A stretch of DNA of 64,000 bases from Gammaproteobacteria bacterium (lineage in GTDB: Bacteria; Pseudomonadota; Gammaproteobacteria; Chromatiales; Chromatiaceae), in contig RZZN01000009.1 in the NCBI GenBank assembly GCA_009929855.1, positions 23,180-87,179 of the forward strand, given 5' to 3'. The notes under the pieces are model-generated. The model had not been told where the DNA came from. It searched no databases and worked only from the letters and a program-made list of their open reading frames with translations. This document shows positions 43,529-57,879 of this stretch, piece by piece (positions within the stretch are counted from its first letter, which is position 1; every line of letters begins with the position of its first letter). The position numbers were made by a program, and so were the translations under genes.

Positions 43529-44584
43529 TCAGCCGAAATGGATCCTCGCCTCCAGGTTGGCCGCTGAATCGGCGTTGGCCAATGCCTCATCCATCTCGAT
43601 GATCCCGTCCTGGTAGAGTTTCAACAGGGCGTCATCGAAGCTCATGGCACCCTCCCCACCGCTCTCCTGCAGTGCCTCGGCGACCTGATCGATGTGCCCG
43701 TCGCGGATCAAATCGGCGATATGTGGCGTATTGACCAACACCTCGATCGCCGCGCAGCGCGACCCGTTCTTAGCGCGCACCAGACGCTGCGAGATGATCG
43801 CGCGCATGTTGGTCGCCAGATCCGAGAACAGTGTCTTGTGCATCTCCTGCGGGAACATGTTGACGACCCGCTCCAGCGCCTGTGAGGCATTGTTGGCATG
43901 CAGGGTCGAGATCGCCAGGTGCCCAGTGCCAGCCAACTCGATCGCTGCCTCCATGGTATCGCGCGTGCGGATCTCGCCGATCAGGATGACGTCTGGGGCC
44001 TCGCGCAGCGAGCTCTTGAGCGCGTTGGCATAGCTCTTGGTGTCCGGCCCGAGTTCACGTTGGCTGACGATGCACTGCTGGTGCGGATGCACGAACTCGA
44101 CCGGGTCTTCGATGGTGAGGATGTGCCCGGTGGCGGAGCGGTTGCGATGATCGATCATGGCCGCCAGGGTCGTCGATTTTCCCGACCCGGTCCCGCCGAC
44201 CATCAGCAGGATGCCGCGTTTGTGCATGATCAACTGGGTCAGGATCGCTGGCAGCCCCAGCTCCTCGGCCGTTGGGACATTCCCTCTGATATAGCGCAGG
44301 ACCATCGCCGGATTGCCGCGTTGGTGATAGGCGTTGACGCGGAACCGAGCCTTATCTCCCAAGGCGACGGCAAAGTCGAGCTCGAGGATCTCGGCATATT
44401 CACGGGCCTGATCCTCATTCATGCAGGACGCGACCGCCTCCCGACACACGTTCGCGGTCAGCGGCTTCTCACCGATCGATCGCATCACACCGTCGATCTT
44501 GATCCTGACCGGCGCCCCAGTGACAAAGAACAGATCCGACGCCTTGTGGCGGACCATCATCTCCAGATAGGGTGTGATATCCAC
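43529..44584 (-). CDS. PilT/PilU-family type IV pilus ATPase (paralogue 2)
   Basis: A 351-residue secretion-type ATPase with Walker A VGGTGSGKSTTL, Asp box LTIEDPVEFVHPH, Walker B DVILIGEIRTRD and His box STLHANNASQ. The absence of a tetracysteine zinc motif places it with retraction ATPases, not PilB/GspE. Its text (FVTGAPVRIKIDG, QRGNPAMVLRYI, RQ-rich QREL) is closer to PilU than to classical PilT. It is 48 bases downstream of pilU. It could be a duplicated PilU or a divergent PilT; accessory retraction motor is the safest call. Confidence 0.85.
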   Translation of the reverse strand: MDITPYLEMMVRHKASDLFFVTGAPVRIKIDGVMRSIGEKPLTANVCREAVASCMNEDQAREYAEILELDFAVALGDKARFRVNAYHQRGNPAMVLRYIRGNVPTAEELGLPAILTQLIMHKRGILLMVGGTGSGKSTTLAAMIDHRNRSATGHILTIEDPVEFVHPHQQCIVSQRELGPDTKSYANALKSSLREAPDVILIGEIRTRDTMEAAIELAGTGHLAISTLHANNASQALERVVNMFPQEMHKTLFSDLATNMRAIISQRLVRAKNGSRCAAIEVLVNTPHIADLIRDGHIDQVAEALQESGGEGAMSFDDALLKLYQDGIIEMDEALANADSAANLEARIHFG

Positions 44585-44632
44585 GATCGAGATCTCACTG
44601 AGGCGCGGGCACGAAATGGATCAGGGATAGAC

Positions 44633-45889
44633 TCAGGGCTTCTTCGGCGACCCCTGATCGGCCATGGTCAAGGGCTTGGCCGCATCGGACGGCTTGGGCT
44701 TGGAGAAGATATTGGCCAGATCCTCGACGTCCTCCTCATCCTCTTCGCCCTCCTTGCCCACGATCTTCAAGCCATCCGTATCCGCGAATGGATCACGTCC
44801 ATGGGCCTCGTGACCCTGCAGCTTGATGGTCAGTCGCAACTCATTCATCGAGTCCGCGCTGCGCATCGCATCCTCGTAAGTGATCTTGCCAGACTCGTAG
44901 AGGTCGAACAGCGCCATGTCGAAGGTCTGCATGCCAAGCTCGCGCGAACGTTTCATCGCATCCTTCACACCCGCGATGTCTCCCTTGAAGATGAGATCCT
45001 GCACCAAGGGCGAGTTGATCAGGATCTCCACCGCCGCGACCCGTCCCCCACCCGCGGCGGGAATCAAGCGCTGCGAGATGACCGCCTTGAGATTCAGCGA
45101 CAGATCCATCAGCAACTGTGGCCGACGCTCCTCCGGGAAGAGGTTGATGATCCGGTCCAGCGCCTGATTGGCATTGTTGGCATGCAGGGTCGACAGACAG
45201 AGATGGCCTGTCTCGGCGAAGTTGATGGCATGCTCCATGGTCTCGCGACTGCGGATCTCGCCGATCAGGATGACATCCGGAGCCTGGCGGAGCGTGTTCA
45301 TCAGCGCGATCTCCCAGGTCTCGGTGTCGACCCCGACCTCGCGCTGAGTGATCAAACACTTGGCATGAGGATGCACGAACTCGATCGGATCCTCGATGGT
45401 GATGATATGACCTTGGCTATTGTGGTTGCGATAGCCCAGCATGCCGGCCAAGGTCGTCGATTTACCCGAACCAGTCCCGCCCACCACCAGCACCAGACCG
45501 AGCTTGGTCATGATGATGTCCTTGAGGACCGGCGGCAGATTGAGTGCGTCCAAGTCGGGGATGGTCGAGTTGATGGTCCTTAGGACCGCCCCGCTCTGAC
45601 CTTGCTGGGTGAAGGCGTTCACCCGAAACCGACCGATCCCGGTCGGACTGATCGCGAAGTTACATTCCTTGGTCGCGTCGAATTCACGCACCTGCCGATC
45701 GTTCATGATCGAGCGCACCAGCATGTTGGTCTGAGCGCCGCTCAAGACCTGCTCGCTGATCGGCGTCATGAGTCCATTGATCTTACAGGCTGGCGGAAAT
45801 CCGGACGTGATGAACAGATCGGATCCCTTCTTGGCGATCATCCGGCGCAGACATTCGAGCATGAATTGGGCGGCCTGTTGACGGTCCAA
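44633..45889 (-). CDS. pilU: Type IV pilus retraction ATPase PilU
   Basis: A 418-residue hexameric ATPase with FITSGFPPACKINGLM near the start, Walker A VGGTGSGKSTTLAGML, Walker B DVILIGEIRSRE, His box STLHANNANQALDRI and the PilU-typical end DSMNELRLTIKL. A highly acidic tail (EGEEDEEDVEDL) of about 60 residues follows, longer than in Pseudomonas PilU. PilU assists PilT in pulling pili back. The start is TTG 45889 with GGGGGA upstream; ATG 45862 is possible. The paralogue follows in the same operon. Confidence 0.88.
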   Translation of the reverse strand: MDRQQAAQFMLECLRRMIAKKGSDLFITSGFPPACKINGLMTPISEQVLSGAQTNMLVRSIMNDRQVREFDATKECNFAISPTGIGRFRVNAFTQQGQSGAVLRTINSTIPDLDALNLPPVLKDIIMTKLGLVLVVGGTGSGKSTTLAGMLGYRNHNSQGHIITIEDPIEFVHPHAKCLITQREVGVDTETWEIALMNTLRQAPDVILIGEIRSRETMEHAINFAETGHLCLSTLHANNANQALDRIINLFPEERRPQLLMDLSLNLKAVISQRLIPAAGGGRVAAVEILINSPLVQDLIFKGDIAGVKDAMKRSRELGMQTFDMALFDLYESGKITYEDAMRSADSMNELRLTIKLQGHEAHGRDPFADTDGLKIVGKEGEEDEEDVEDLANIFSKPKPSDAAKPLTMADQGSPKKP

Positions 45890-46153
45890 GCTCCAATCCC
45901 CCTACATCAGACAGTCTTGAAATAGACGACAGTCTATAGTGTTTTGGTGTCCAGCGTGAAGCAGTCCGCGGATATCTCGGCGGCGATTGGTGATCCTGAG
46001 GAGCCTCAGGATCCGTCAGACCAAGCGACCTCGCCTTACGCGGCAGAACGCCCGCGCGCTGGCGCATCGAATCCACGGATGCCCGTCCAAGAGCGCTGGG
46101 CCATCGGCGCGCCAACCGATGGCCCAGCATCCCCGATCCTCGACCTGAACCTG

Positions 46154-47612
46154 CTATCTGGCCAGGTCGGACCGGCCCATCAGCCATTCATCGACGGCAC
46201 GCGCGCATTGGCGCCCTTCGCGGATGGCCCAGACCACCAATGATTGGCCACGCCGCATGTCGCCCGCGCAGAAAACACCCTTGACCGAGGTGTGATAGGC
46301 CTTGGGGCCATCAGTCGCGCCCTTGACATTGCCGCGCGTGTCCAGCTCCAGCCCCGCGGATTCTTGAAGCTCCGCGATCATGCCATCGTGGACGGGGTGC
46401 ACGAAACCCATGGCGAGCAGCACCAGATCGGCCTTGAGCTCGCCTGCGCTGTCCGGCACGGGCAGCATATTCCAGCGGCCACCCTCTGCACGCTCCCAGC
46501 GCACCAGCTCATAACGCAGCGCCCGCACACGTCCGTTCTCATCAGCGACGAACCCCTTGGTCGCGATGTTCCATAGCCGCTCGCAGCCTTCTTCGTGCGA
46601 GCTGGAGGAGCGCAGTCGGTTCGGCCATTGCGGCCAGGTCAGGCCCTTGTTCTCCTTCTCCGGCGGCTTATCCAGGATCTCGATCTGAGTGACCGATCTG
46701 GCGCCATGCCGATTGGAGGTCCCGATACAGTCCGAGCCGGTATCCCCGCCGCCGATCACCACCACGTGCTTGCCGTGCGCGCTGATGAAATCCTCGTCCG
46801 AGACATAGGAGCCCTGGACCCGACGGCTGTTGCGGGTGAGAAAGTCCATCGCGAAATGGATGCCGGCCAGCTCGCGGCCAGGCAGCTCGAGGTCGCGCGG
46901 TTTCTCGGATCCGCCCGCCAAGACCACGGCGTCATAATCCTTGCGCAGCTGACTGACCGGGATGTCCACGCCGATATGGGCATTGGTGTGGAACTCCACG
47001 CCCTCGGTGCGCATCTGGGCCATGCGCCGGTCGACCAGCTTCTTGCTCAGCTTAAAGTCCGGGATGCCGTAGCGCAGCAGACCACCGATCCGATCGGCCT
47101 TCTCGAACAGATGCACCTGGTGACCGGCACGGGCGAGCTGCTGGGCCGCGGCCAGGCCCGCCGGACCAGAGCCCACCACCGCGACCCGCTTGCCGGTCCT
47201 CCGCTCGGGCACCTGAGGCTTGATCCAGCCCTCTTCCCAGGCCTTGTCGACGATGGCGCACTCGATGCTCTTGATCGCCACCGGAATGTCGTCGATGTTC
47301 AGGGTACAGGAGGCCTCGCAGGGGGCCGGACAGATGCGTCCGGTGAACTCCGGAAAGTTGTTGGTGGAGTGCAAGACCTCGATCGCGGTCTGCCAGTCGC
47401 CTTGATAGACCAGATCATTCCAGTCCGGGATGATGTTGTTGACCGGACAGCCCTGGTGACAAAAGGGGATCCCGCAGTCCATGCAACGCGCGCCCTGCTG
47501 GGCGATCTCCTGATCCGTCAGCGGGATCACGAACTCGTTGTAGTGCACCACGCGATCGGCAGCCGGCTGATAGCGCCGGTCGCGCCGATCGATCTCCATG
47601 AACCCGGTTGGC

Positions 47613-47620
<8 letters not shown>
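46154..47620 (-). CDS. gltD: Glutamate synthase (NADPH) small subunit
   Basis: GltD passes electrons from NADPH through FAD and iron-sulfur centres to GltB. The 488-residue protein has the N-terminal cysteine clusters [17 protein letters not shown] and [11 protein letters not shown] for 4Fe-4S centres, the FAD loop [17 protein letters not shown] and the NADPH loop [14 protein letters not shown]. The length and ending ([20 protein letters not shown]) are typical. Its start overlaps the gltB stop by eight bases. Confidence 0.97.
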
Positions 47621-52274
<4,654 letters not shown>

Positions 52275-52472
52275 TGACCTCACTGATACCAAACACTGTT
52301 GTCGGGATTATCGAATCGTGAAGGACTCGTTCTCGCCGGCTCGATTCCGGCTGCATCCGGCTGCTTCAGGACAGGGCGTCAAAGTCCGGGAGCCGAGTCT
52401 CGATCATCCGGTCAAGGATCGCTCAGGATCCCGCGCCAGACCCAACGCCACGCCGGCATGGCATAACGCAAA

Positions 52473-52488
52473 AGCATAGTACATGCCA
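52473..52488 (-). promoter_or_regulatory. Sigma-54 -24/-12 promoter for gltBD
   Basis: On the minus strand TGGCATGTACTATGCT matches the sigma-54 consensus at 10 of 12 fixed positions, with GG and GC spaced ten bases. It lies about 200 bases upstream of the gltB start and carries the same ATGCT -12 variant as the glnA element. Confidence 0.7.
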
Positions 52489-52606
52489 TATCAGAGCGCG
52501 CACCGATCACGGAGTGCATGAAACCGACTGGGATTCGGCTCGCGCGCCTGAGCATGGAGGGACCGCTTCAGGATCGGGCAGTGCTGGGCACTAAAAAGAG
52601 GCATGA

Positions 52607-52623
52607 TGCACAAGGATGGTGCG
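52607..52623. promoter_or_regulatory. NtrC-binding palindrome upstream of gltB
   Basis: TGCACAAGGATGGTGCG matches TGCACCANNNTGGTGCA at 12 of 14 fixed positions, about 130 bases upstream of the sigma-54 element. It ends 12 bases before the aroB stop codon. Confidence 0.65.
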
Positions 52624-52634
52624 CGCCATCAGGA

Positions 52635-53717
52635 TCAGCCGGAACGGTTGCTGAGGGTCGCGTGCAAGAGACCGGAATCGATCTCGGCGGTCACCAAGGC
52701 ATTCCCCAGATGATGAAGCAAGACCAAACGCATCCGCCCCTCGATGACCTTCTTATCCACCGACATGAGCTCCAGGAAGCGATCGACCCCGAGCTCAGGC
52801 GGCGGATCGACCGGCAGACCGGCACTCGCCACCAAACGACGGATGCGTTCGACATCGGCACCGCCCAACCAACCCATGCGTGCCGAGAGATCGGCCGCCA
52901 TGCACATGCCGGCGCCAACCGCCTCACCATGCAGCCAAGCGCCATACCCGGTACCAGTTTCGATGGCGTGCCCGAAGGTGTGGCCGAGGTTGAGCAGTGC
53001 ACGCTGTCCGGCCTCGAGCTCGTCAGCCGCGACGATCTCGGCCTTGATCTCGCAGGAGCGTCGGATGACATAGGCGAGGGCATCCATGTCACGTGCCAGC
53101 AGCTCGGCCATGTGAGCCTCCAGCCAGCCCAGAAAATCAGCGTCATGGATCAGCCCATACTTCACGACCTCGGCCAGCCCGGCGGCGAGCTCACGCTGTG
53201 GCAGGGTCGTCAGAGTCGCGGTATCGGCGATCACCGCGCGTGGTTGATGGAAGGCGCCGATCATGTTCTTGCCGGCGGGATGGTTGATTCCGGTCTTGCC
53301 CCCCACCGAGGAATCGACCTGGGCCAGAAGTGTCGTCGGCACCTGGATGAAGGCGACACCACGTTGGTAGCAGGCCGCGGCGAATCCGGCCATGTCTCCC
53401 ACCACCCCCCCACCGAGCGCGATCAGGGTGCAGTCGCGTCCGAAGCGCGCCGCGAGGAGTCCATCGAAGATCCGGTTCCAGACCTCCAGCGTCTTGTACT
53501 GCTCACCATCCGGGAGCACGACCTCGCGGGTCTCGCGCTCCGGCAGGGCCGCGCGAACCGCGTCGAGATAGAGCGGTGCCACGGTCTCGTTGGTGACGAT
53601 CATGACCTGTGAACCGGCGAGGTACGGCCGATAGAGATCCGGGTCCGACAACAAACCTGACCCGATGTGGATCGGATAAGACCGGACCCCGAGGGCCACG
53701 GTGAGATTCCAGCCCAT
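52635..53717 (-). CDS. aroB: 3-dehydroquinate synthase
   Basis: AroB converts DAHP to 3-dehydroquinate, the second step of the shikimate pathway, using NAD+ and a divalent metal. The 360-residue protein shows [12 protein letters not shown], the NAD-binding [41 protein letters not shown] and the metal-ligand regions [12 protein letters not shown] and HGEAVGAGM. It follows aroK by 162 bases. Its stop lies close to the gltB enhancer site, so gltBD has its own promoter. Confidence 0.97.
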   Translation of the reverse strand: MGWNLTVALGVRSYPIHIGSGLLSDPDLYRPYLAGSQVMIVTNETVAPLYLDAVRAALPERETREVVLPDGEQYKTLEVWNRIFDGLLAARFGRDCTLIALGGGVVGDMAGFAAACYQRGVAFIQVPTTLLAQVDSSVGGKTGINHPAGKNMIGAFHQPRAVIADTATLTTLPQRELAAGLAEVVKYGLIHDADFLGWLEAHMAELLARDMDALAYVIRRSCEIKAEIVAADELEAGQRALLNLGHTFGHAIETGTGYGAWLHGEAVGAGMCMAADLSARMGWLGGADVERIRRLVASAGLPVDPPPELGVDRFLELMSVDKKVIEGRMRLVLLHHLGNALVTAEIDSGLLHATLSNRSG

Positions 53718-53879
53718 GCTGTTGCTCCGTCTTGTCGATTGATTTCGAGAGGTCTCGTGAGCAAGGTCACGGGCGCCGGCGTGGGGCAGCGCCCGGGGAT
53801 GACCCGATGGCGCTCGCCCCGCCGCGGGCAGCGCACGACGTGCGATCCGCTCTGGCTGGCTGCGGGGCCGCGACGGCCG

Positions 53880-54401
53880 TCAGACGTCCTCGGTCTCCAG
53901 ACGCCGGACGATTTCCTTGACGACCGAACCGGTGCCGCGCTTCTCGGTGGAGACCACCATATCGGCGACCTGACGATAGAGCGGGTCGCGCTCCTCCATC
54001 AGCTCGCGCAGTCGTGCAAGCGGATCCGTTGTGTCCAGCAGGGGACGACTGCGATCGCGGGCGGTCCGAGCATACTGTTGCTCGGCACTACAGTGCAGAT
54101 AGATGACGACCCCACGGGCGGCGAGATCCTGCCGATTCTCGGCCGAGAGCACGGCTCCGCCACCCGTCGCCAGCACGATCCGGTCCTCGGCGACCAGATC
54201 CTGGATGACCTGGCGCTCACGGGCGCGAAACCCGGACTCGCCCTCGAATTCGAAGATGGTCGGGATGTCCACGCCGGTACGGCGCTGGATCTCCAGATCA
54301 CTATCCTTGAAGACATAGGACAGTGCATCGGCAAGCTGCCGACCCACCGTGCTCTTGCCGGCGCCCATGGGACCGACGATGAAGATGTTCTGTGCGCGCA
54401 T
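53880..54401 (-). CDS. aroK: Shikimate kinase I
   Basis: A 173-residue P-loop kinase from ATG 54401 (MRAQNIFIVGPMGAGKSTVG); ATG 54404 is directly adjacent. It shows Walker A GPMGAGKST, the shikimate-binding DSDLEIQRRTG and FRARERQV segments, ATGGGAVL, and the lid with RDRSRPLL. It phosphorylates shikimate at the 3-hydroxyl. The order pilQ-aroK-aroB is conserved in gammaproteobacteria. Confidence 0.96.
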   Translation of the reverse strand: MRAQNIFIVGPMGAGKSTVGRQLADALSYVFKDSDLEIQRRTGVDIPTIFEFEGESGFRARERQVIQDLVAEDRIVLATGGGAVLSAENRQDLAARGVVIYLHCSAEQQYARTARDRSRPLLDTTDPLARLRELMEERDPLYRQVADMVVSTEKRGTGSVVKEIVRRLETEDV

Positions 54402-54527
54402 CATTTGGCAAGGTATGCCAGATTTTGGGCGCTCGGGCAAGGGAAACGCGATTTTGCCCGAGCGCGAGTGCTTTGAATCGAGGCGTCGTCGACCACGCCG
54501 CCCCTGGAGTGGTGACGCCCGGCGGCG

Positions 54528-56750
54528 CTAACGTCCAGCCAGATCACCCTTGATGATCCGGGGCGTCACGAAGATCAACAGTTCCTGATTCTTTTCGAAG
54601 CGTTCCTCCTTCTTGAAGAGTCGACCCAAGACCGGGACATCCCCGAGCCAGGGCACCTGATCCTTGGCGAAGCTCTTGGTTCGCTCGTAGACACCGCCGA
54701 GCACCAGCGTCTCGCCATTCGCGACCAGGACGGTGGTCTCGATCGAGCGCTTGTCGATGGGGATCCCATCGACGGTCGCCTGTGCCCGGTTGGCCGTGTT
54801 CTTGGTCACCTTCAGATCCATGATGATCTTGTCGTCGGGCGTGATCTGAGGCGTCACATCCAGCTCGAGCAGCGCATCGACGAATGAGGTGCTGGCGGTT
54901 CGGTTGTCTCCAGTACCTTCCACGGTTTGATAAGGAATCTGCTCGCCAAGCTGAACCGTGGCCTTGGTCTGATCGGATGTGATGACACGCGGACTGGAGA
55001 TGATCTCACCCTGTCCCTCGCGCTGCATGGCCGAGAGCTCGAGCTGCAAAAGATGTGACCCAACCTTTCCGATCAAGAAGTTGACCGCGCCCGATGGATC
55101 CCTGACTGGCAGATTGACGAGCACCGAGGGTGCAGTCAATGGATTCCTGATGATCGAGTTGATCGATTCACCATCGGTGTCGAGACCGAAGGGTCCGGCA
55201 TCGAAGTTGCCAAAGCCGGTGAGATTGCCCGGCAATCCACCACCGATCAGCAGCTCGTTGCCGTAGAGCTGTCCGGTGGAGGCTCCGAGACCGAGCCGCA
55301 CACCCAGATCGCGCGCGAAATCATTGTTGGCGATCACCACGCGCGATTCGATCATCACTTGCTGAACCGGTACGTCCAATCGCGTGACGATCGAGCGGAT
55401 ATCCTCGAGCCGGGCCAAGGTGTCCTGCACCAAGAGTGTGTTGGTTCGATTATCGACCGCGACATTGCCGCGGTCTTTCGTCAAGAGCTGGTTGTATTCG
55501 CTTTTCAACAGATTCGCCAGATCGGCGGCCTTGGCATAATTGACCTGGATGAATTCGGAGCGCAGCGGCGCCAGCTCCTCGCGCTTCTGGTCGGCGCTCA
55601 ATGTGCGCTCTTCGTGACCGACGATCTCATCGAACGGACCGACCATGATGACATTGCCTTCCTGTCGCTTGGCAAGATTCTTGGTCCTGAGGATGATATC
55701 CAGCGCCTGATCCCAGGGCACGTTCTTGAGACGCAGCGTGATGTTGCCGCCGACCGCATCGCTCGCGATCAGGTTCAGATCGGTGAAGTCGGCCAGGAGC
55801 TGAAGGACGGCTCGGACCTCGATGTCCTGAAAGTTCAATGACAGCCGCTCGCCATCATAGATCACCTTGTCCCGCAACCGTTGCTCCTTCTCCAGCGCCG
55901 TCAAGGGCCGCAGCTCGATCGTCAGGAGCTCGTCGGTCTGATAGGCCATGTATTCGAATTCACCGGTGGTCTGGATCTCGACCTCGACATTCCGACCCTT
56001 GGGCCGGGATTCGATGGCCGTGACCGGCGTGCCGAAATCGGTGACATCCAGTCGTCTGAAGAGACGCTGAGGCAAGGACGCCTCGACGATATCCACCAGG
56101 ATCCGCGACCCTTGCTCGCGCATGGTGACCCGGGTCTCGGCGGTCGGAAGACGGATGAGCGCGCGACCTTCACCTTGCGGTCCCCCGCGGAAATCGATGT
56201 CGCGTACGTTCGGCCCAACCGCGGCCCGCGCCCGAGTGGCCATCGTCACCCTAGGCTCGGCGGGCGCGGGAGTCGCCTGCGGCAAGGCCACCGGCTGAGT
56301 GACCGGCGGCGCGATTTGCTCGCCACGATCGGCCGCGTCGATGTCGATCCGCACTCGATTGCCCTCGGCGCTCACGCTGTACGGGACCGGGTTGTTCAGA
56401 TTGATGACCACGCGCGATCGATCGCTTGACTCCACCGCGACCAGACTATGCACCGCCCCGACCCCGATTGGCACGGCACGGCGATCGAGCCGGTTGGCCA
56501 CGCCGGGAAAATCGAGGGCGATGCGGGCCGGCGAAACGGTATCGAAGCTACGTGGCACCTCGACCGGCGCGGAAAAGACCAATTGGATCTCGATGCGATT
56601 GCCAGGCTGCGCGACCAGTTGCACATCCATCAGGTCGGCGCCCCACAGAGTCGTCGGAAGGATCCAGGCCAGCACGGCAAGAAAGCCAATGCGCCCGTGC
56701 TCGCGACGTCCCCAAGTCCAGGGTTGGTGTGGTGAAGTCCGGCGGCTCAT
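54528..56750 (-). CDS. pilQ: Type IV pilus secretin PilQ
   Basis: The 740-residue outer-membrane secretin has a signal sequence (GFLAVLAWILPTTLWGADL), two AMIN domains (about 40-140 and 170-280) that bind peptidoglycan, an STN/N0 domain (LSLNFQDIEVRAVLQLLADF), an N1 domain and the C-terminal secretin barrel ending ERTKSFAKDQVPWLGDVPVL and FVTPRII. The AMIN domains and context exclude GspD. PilQ forms the pore through which the pilus exits. Its ATG overlaps the pilP stop. Confidence 0.96.
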   Translation of the reverse strand: MSRRTSPHQPWTWGRREHGRIGFLAVLAWILPTTLWGADLMDVQLVAQPGNRIEIQLVFSAPVEVPRSFDTVSPARIALDFPGVANRLDRRAVPIGVGAVHSLVAVESSDRSRVVINLNNPVPYSVSAEGNRVRIDIDAADRGEQIAPPVTQPVALPQATPAPAEPRVTMATRARAAVGPNVRDIDFRGGPQGEGRALIRLPTAETRVTMREQGSRILVDIVEASLPQRLFRRLDVTDFGTPVTAIESRPKGRNVEVEIQTTGEFEYMAYQTDELLTIELRPLTALEKEQRLRDKVIYDGERLSLNFQDIEVRAVLQLLADFTDLNLIASDAVGGNITLRLKNVPWDQALDIILRTKNLAKRQEGNVIMVGPFDEIVGHEERTLSADQKREELAPLRSEFIQVNYAKAADLANLLKSEYNQLLTKDRGNVAVDNRTNTLLVQDTLARLEDIRSIVTRLDVPVQQVMIESRVVIANNDFARDLGVRLGLGASTGQLYGNELLIGGGLPGNLTGFGNFDAGPFGLDTDGESINSIIRNPLTAPSVLVNLPVRDPSGAVNFLIGKVGSHLLQLELSAMQREGQGEIISSPRVITSDQTKATVQLGEQIPYQTVEGTGDNRTASTSFVDALLELDVTPQITPDDKIIMDLKVTKNTANRAQATVDGIPIDKRSIETTVLVANGETLVLGGVYERTKSFAKDQVPWLGDVPVLGRLFKKEERFEKNQELLIFVTPRIIKGDLAGR

Positions 56751-57283
56751 CTCGGCATGTCTCCGCCTGTCGTTTTGAGTGGAATCACTGCGCTATTCTC
56801 GCGCCATTTACCGGGTGAATCGGCGAGGACCTCGGTCAAGTGGATCGCCTTCTCGGTGATCTCGACGATCTGTCCATTGTTCGTACCCATATAGTTGCCG
56901 ACGCGGACCCGGAACAACAGGCCCTGCTTGTTGCGGATCAAGGCCCAAAGTGTATCTTGCTGATAGAAGGTGCCAACCATGGCCAGGTCGGTCAACGGAT
57001 AGCTCTCCAATTGCTCCTTCGGTCTCAGGGGATCCGGTGCGATGCTCGACTCTTCCTGCGGAGCGGCGGCCTCGGCGATGACCGAATCCATGATGAAGGG
57101 ATCGCGTCGCCCGGCCGGATCGAAGACATAGGTATCGATCGGCTGGATCTCGGGTAGCGGCTTGACCGGCGCGGGCGGGCGCTGCTTGACCGCTTCGATG
57201 TAGGCCGAGAGCTCGCTGGTATCGCTCCCACCGCAGCCGATCGCGAGCACACTGACCAGGGCGATCCCCCAGCGCATCCTCAT
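56747..57283 (-). CDS. pilP: Type IV pilus lipoprotein PilP
   Basis: A 178-residue inner-membrane lipoprotein: the signal sequence ends in the lipobox LAIGC, then a proline-rich linker (RPPAPVKPLPEI) and a beta-sandwich domain (YPLTDLAMVGTFYQQDTLWA, LFRVRVGNYMGTNNGQIVEI) that contacts PilQ. It connects the PilMNO inner-membrane complex to the secretin. Gene ends overlap both neighbours by four bases, showing a tight operon. Confidence 0.95.
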   Translation of the reverse strand: MRMRWGIALVSVLAIGCGGSDTSELSAYIEAVKQRPPAPVKPLPEIQPIDTYVFDPAGRRDPFIMDSVIAEAAAPQEESSIAPDPLRPKEQLESYPLTDLAMVGTFYQQDTLWALIRNKQGLLFRVRVGNYMGTNNGQIVEITEKAIHLTEVLADSPGKWRENSAVIPLKTTGGDMPR

Positions 57284-57879
57284 CGCTTGGTCGCCTCATC
57301 GAGATAGCGATAGGTCTTCACGGTGGCCTGCAAGGTCAATCGCGAGGCGCCGCCACGCGTCCCAGCCTCGGCGATCTTGGCGTCATGGACCGTCACGATC
57401 CGTGGTAGCGTCGCGAGACCGCTGACGAAACGCCCGAAATCATGGTAGGTTCCGGTCACCCTGATCTGGATCGGCAGCTCGGCATAAAAGTCCTTTGCCA
57501 GCTCATTGCCCGGCTGAAAGAGCTCGAAGGAAAGCCCGGCGGCCAACCCAGTCTGGGAGACATCGACCAGCAGCGAGGCCACCTCGGTGCGATCGGGCAA
57601 CTGTCGCAGCATGATATCGAAGGATTCCTTCATCTCTTCGATTTGTTCCTTGTAACCCGCGAGACTCGCGGCCTTGTGTTGCTTGGTCTCGAACGAGGTC
57701 CGCAGATCGCGCTCGGTCCGTTGGGCCTTGTCCCAGCGGGCCAATTGCGCTTGGGTGTCGAAATAGTAGACCGCGCCACCCAATGCCAGAGAGAGCAGGA
57801 CGATCGCCACGGCCTTGACCGGCAGCGGCCACTCACCGAAATTGTTGAAATCGATCTGATTGAGCTCGTTCAGATCCAC
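57280..57879 (-). CDS. pilO: Type IV pilus alignment protein PilO
   Basis: A 199-residue protein with one membrane helix (VKAVAIVLLSLALGGAVYYF) after a short cytoplasmic start, a coiled coil (about 60-95) and a ferredoxin-like domain containing PIQIRVTGTYHDFGRFVSGLA, the PilO signature. It pairs with PilN in the inner membrane to align the pilus machine. It overlaps pilN by ten bases and pilP by four. Confidence 0.95.
   Translation of the reverse strand: MDLNELNQIDFNNFGEWPLPVKAVAIVLLSLALGGAVYYFDTQAQLARWDKAQRTERDLRTSFETKQHKAASLAGYKEQIEEMKESFDIMLRQLPDRTEVASLLVDVSQTGLAAGLSFELFQPGNELAKDFYAELPIQIRVTGTYHDFGRFVSGLATLPRIVTVHDAKIAEAGTRGGASRLTLQATVKTYRYLDEATKR

Noticed and set aside
43898..45583. 561-codon open frame on the plus strand
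   Set aside because: It is antisense to both PilU-like genes, crosses the gap between them and has shadow-type composition.
52581..52593. AGTGC-TGG-GCACT palindrome as a second NtrC site at gltB
   Set aside because: The arms are in the opposite orientation to the NtrC consensus (GTGC...GCAC instead of GCAC...GTGC).
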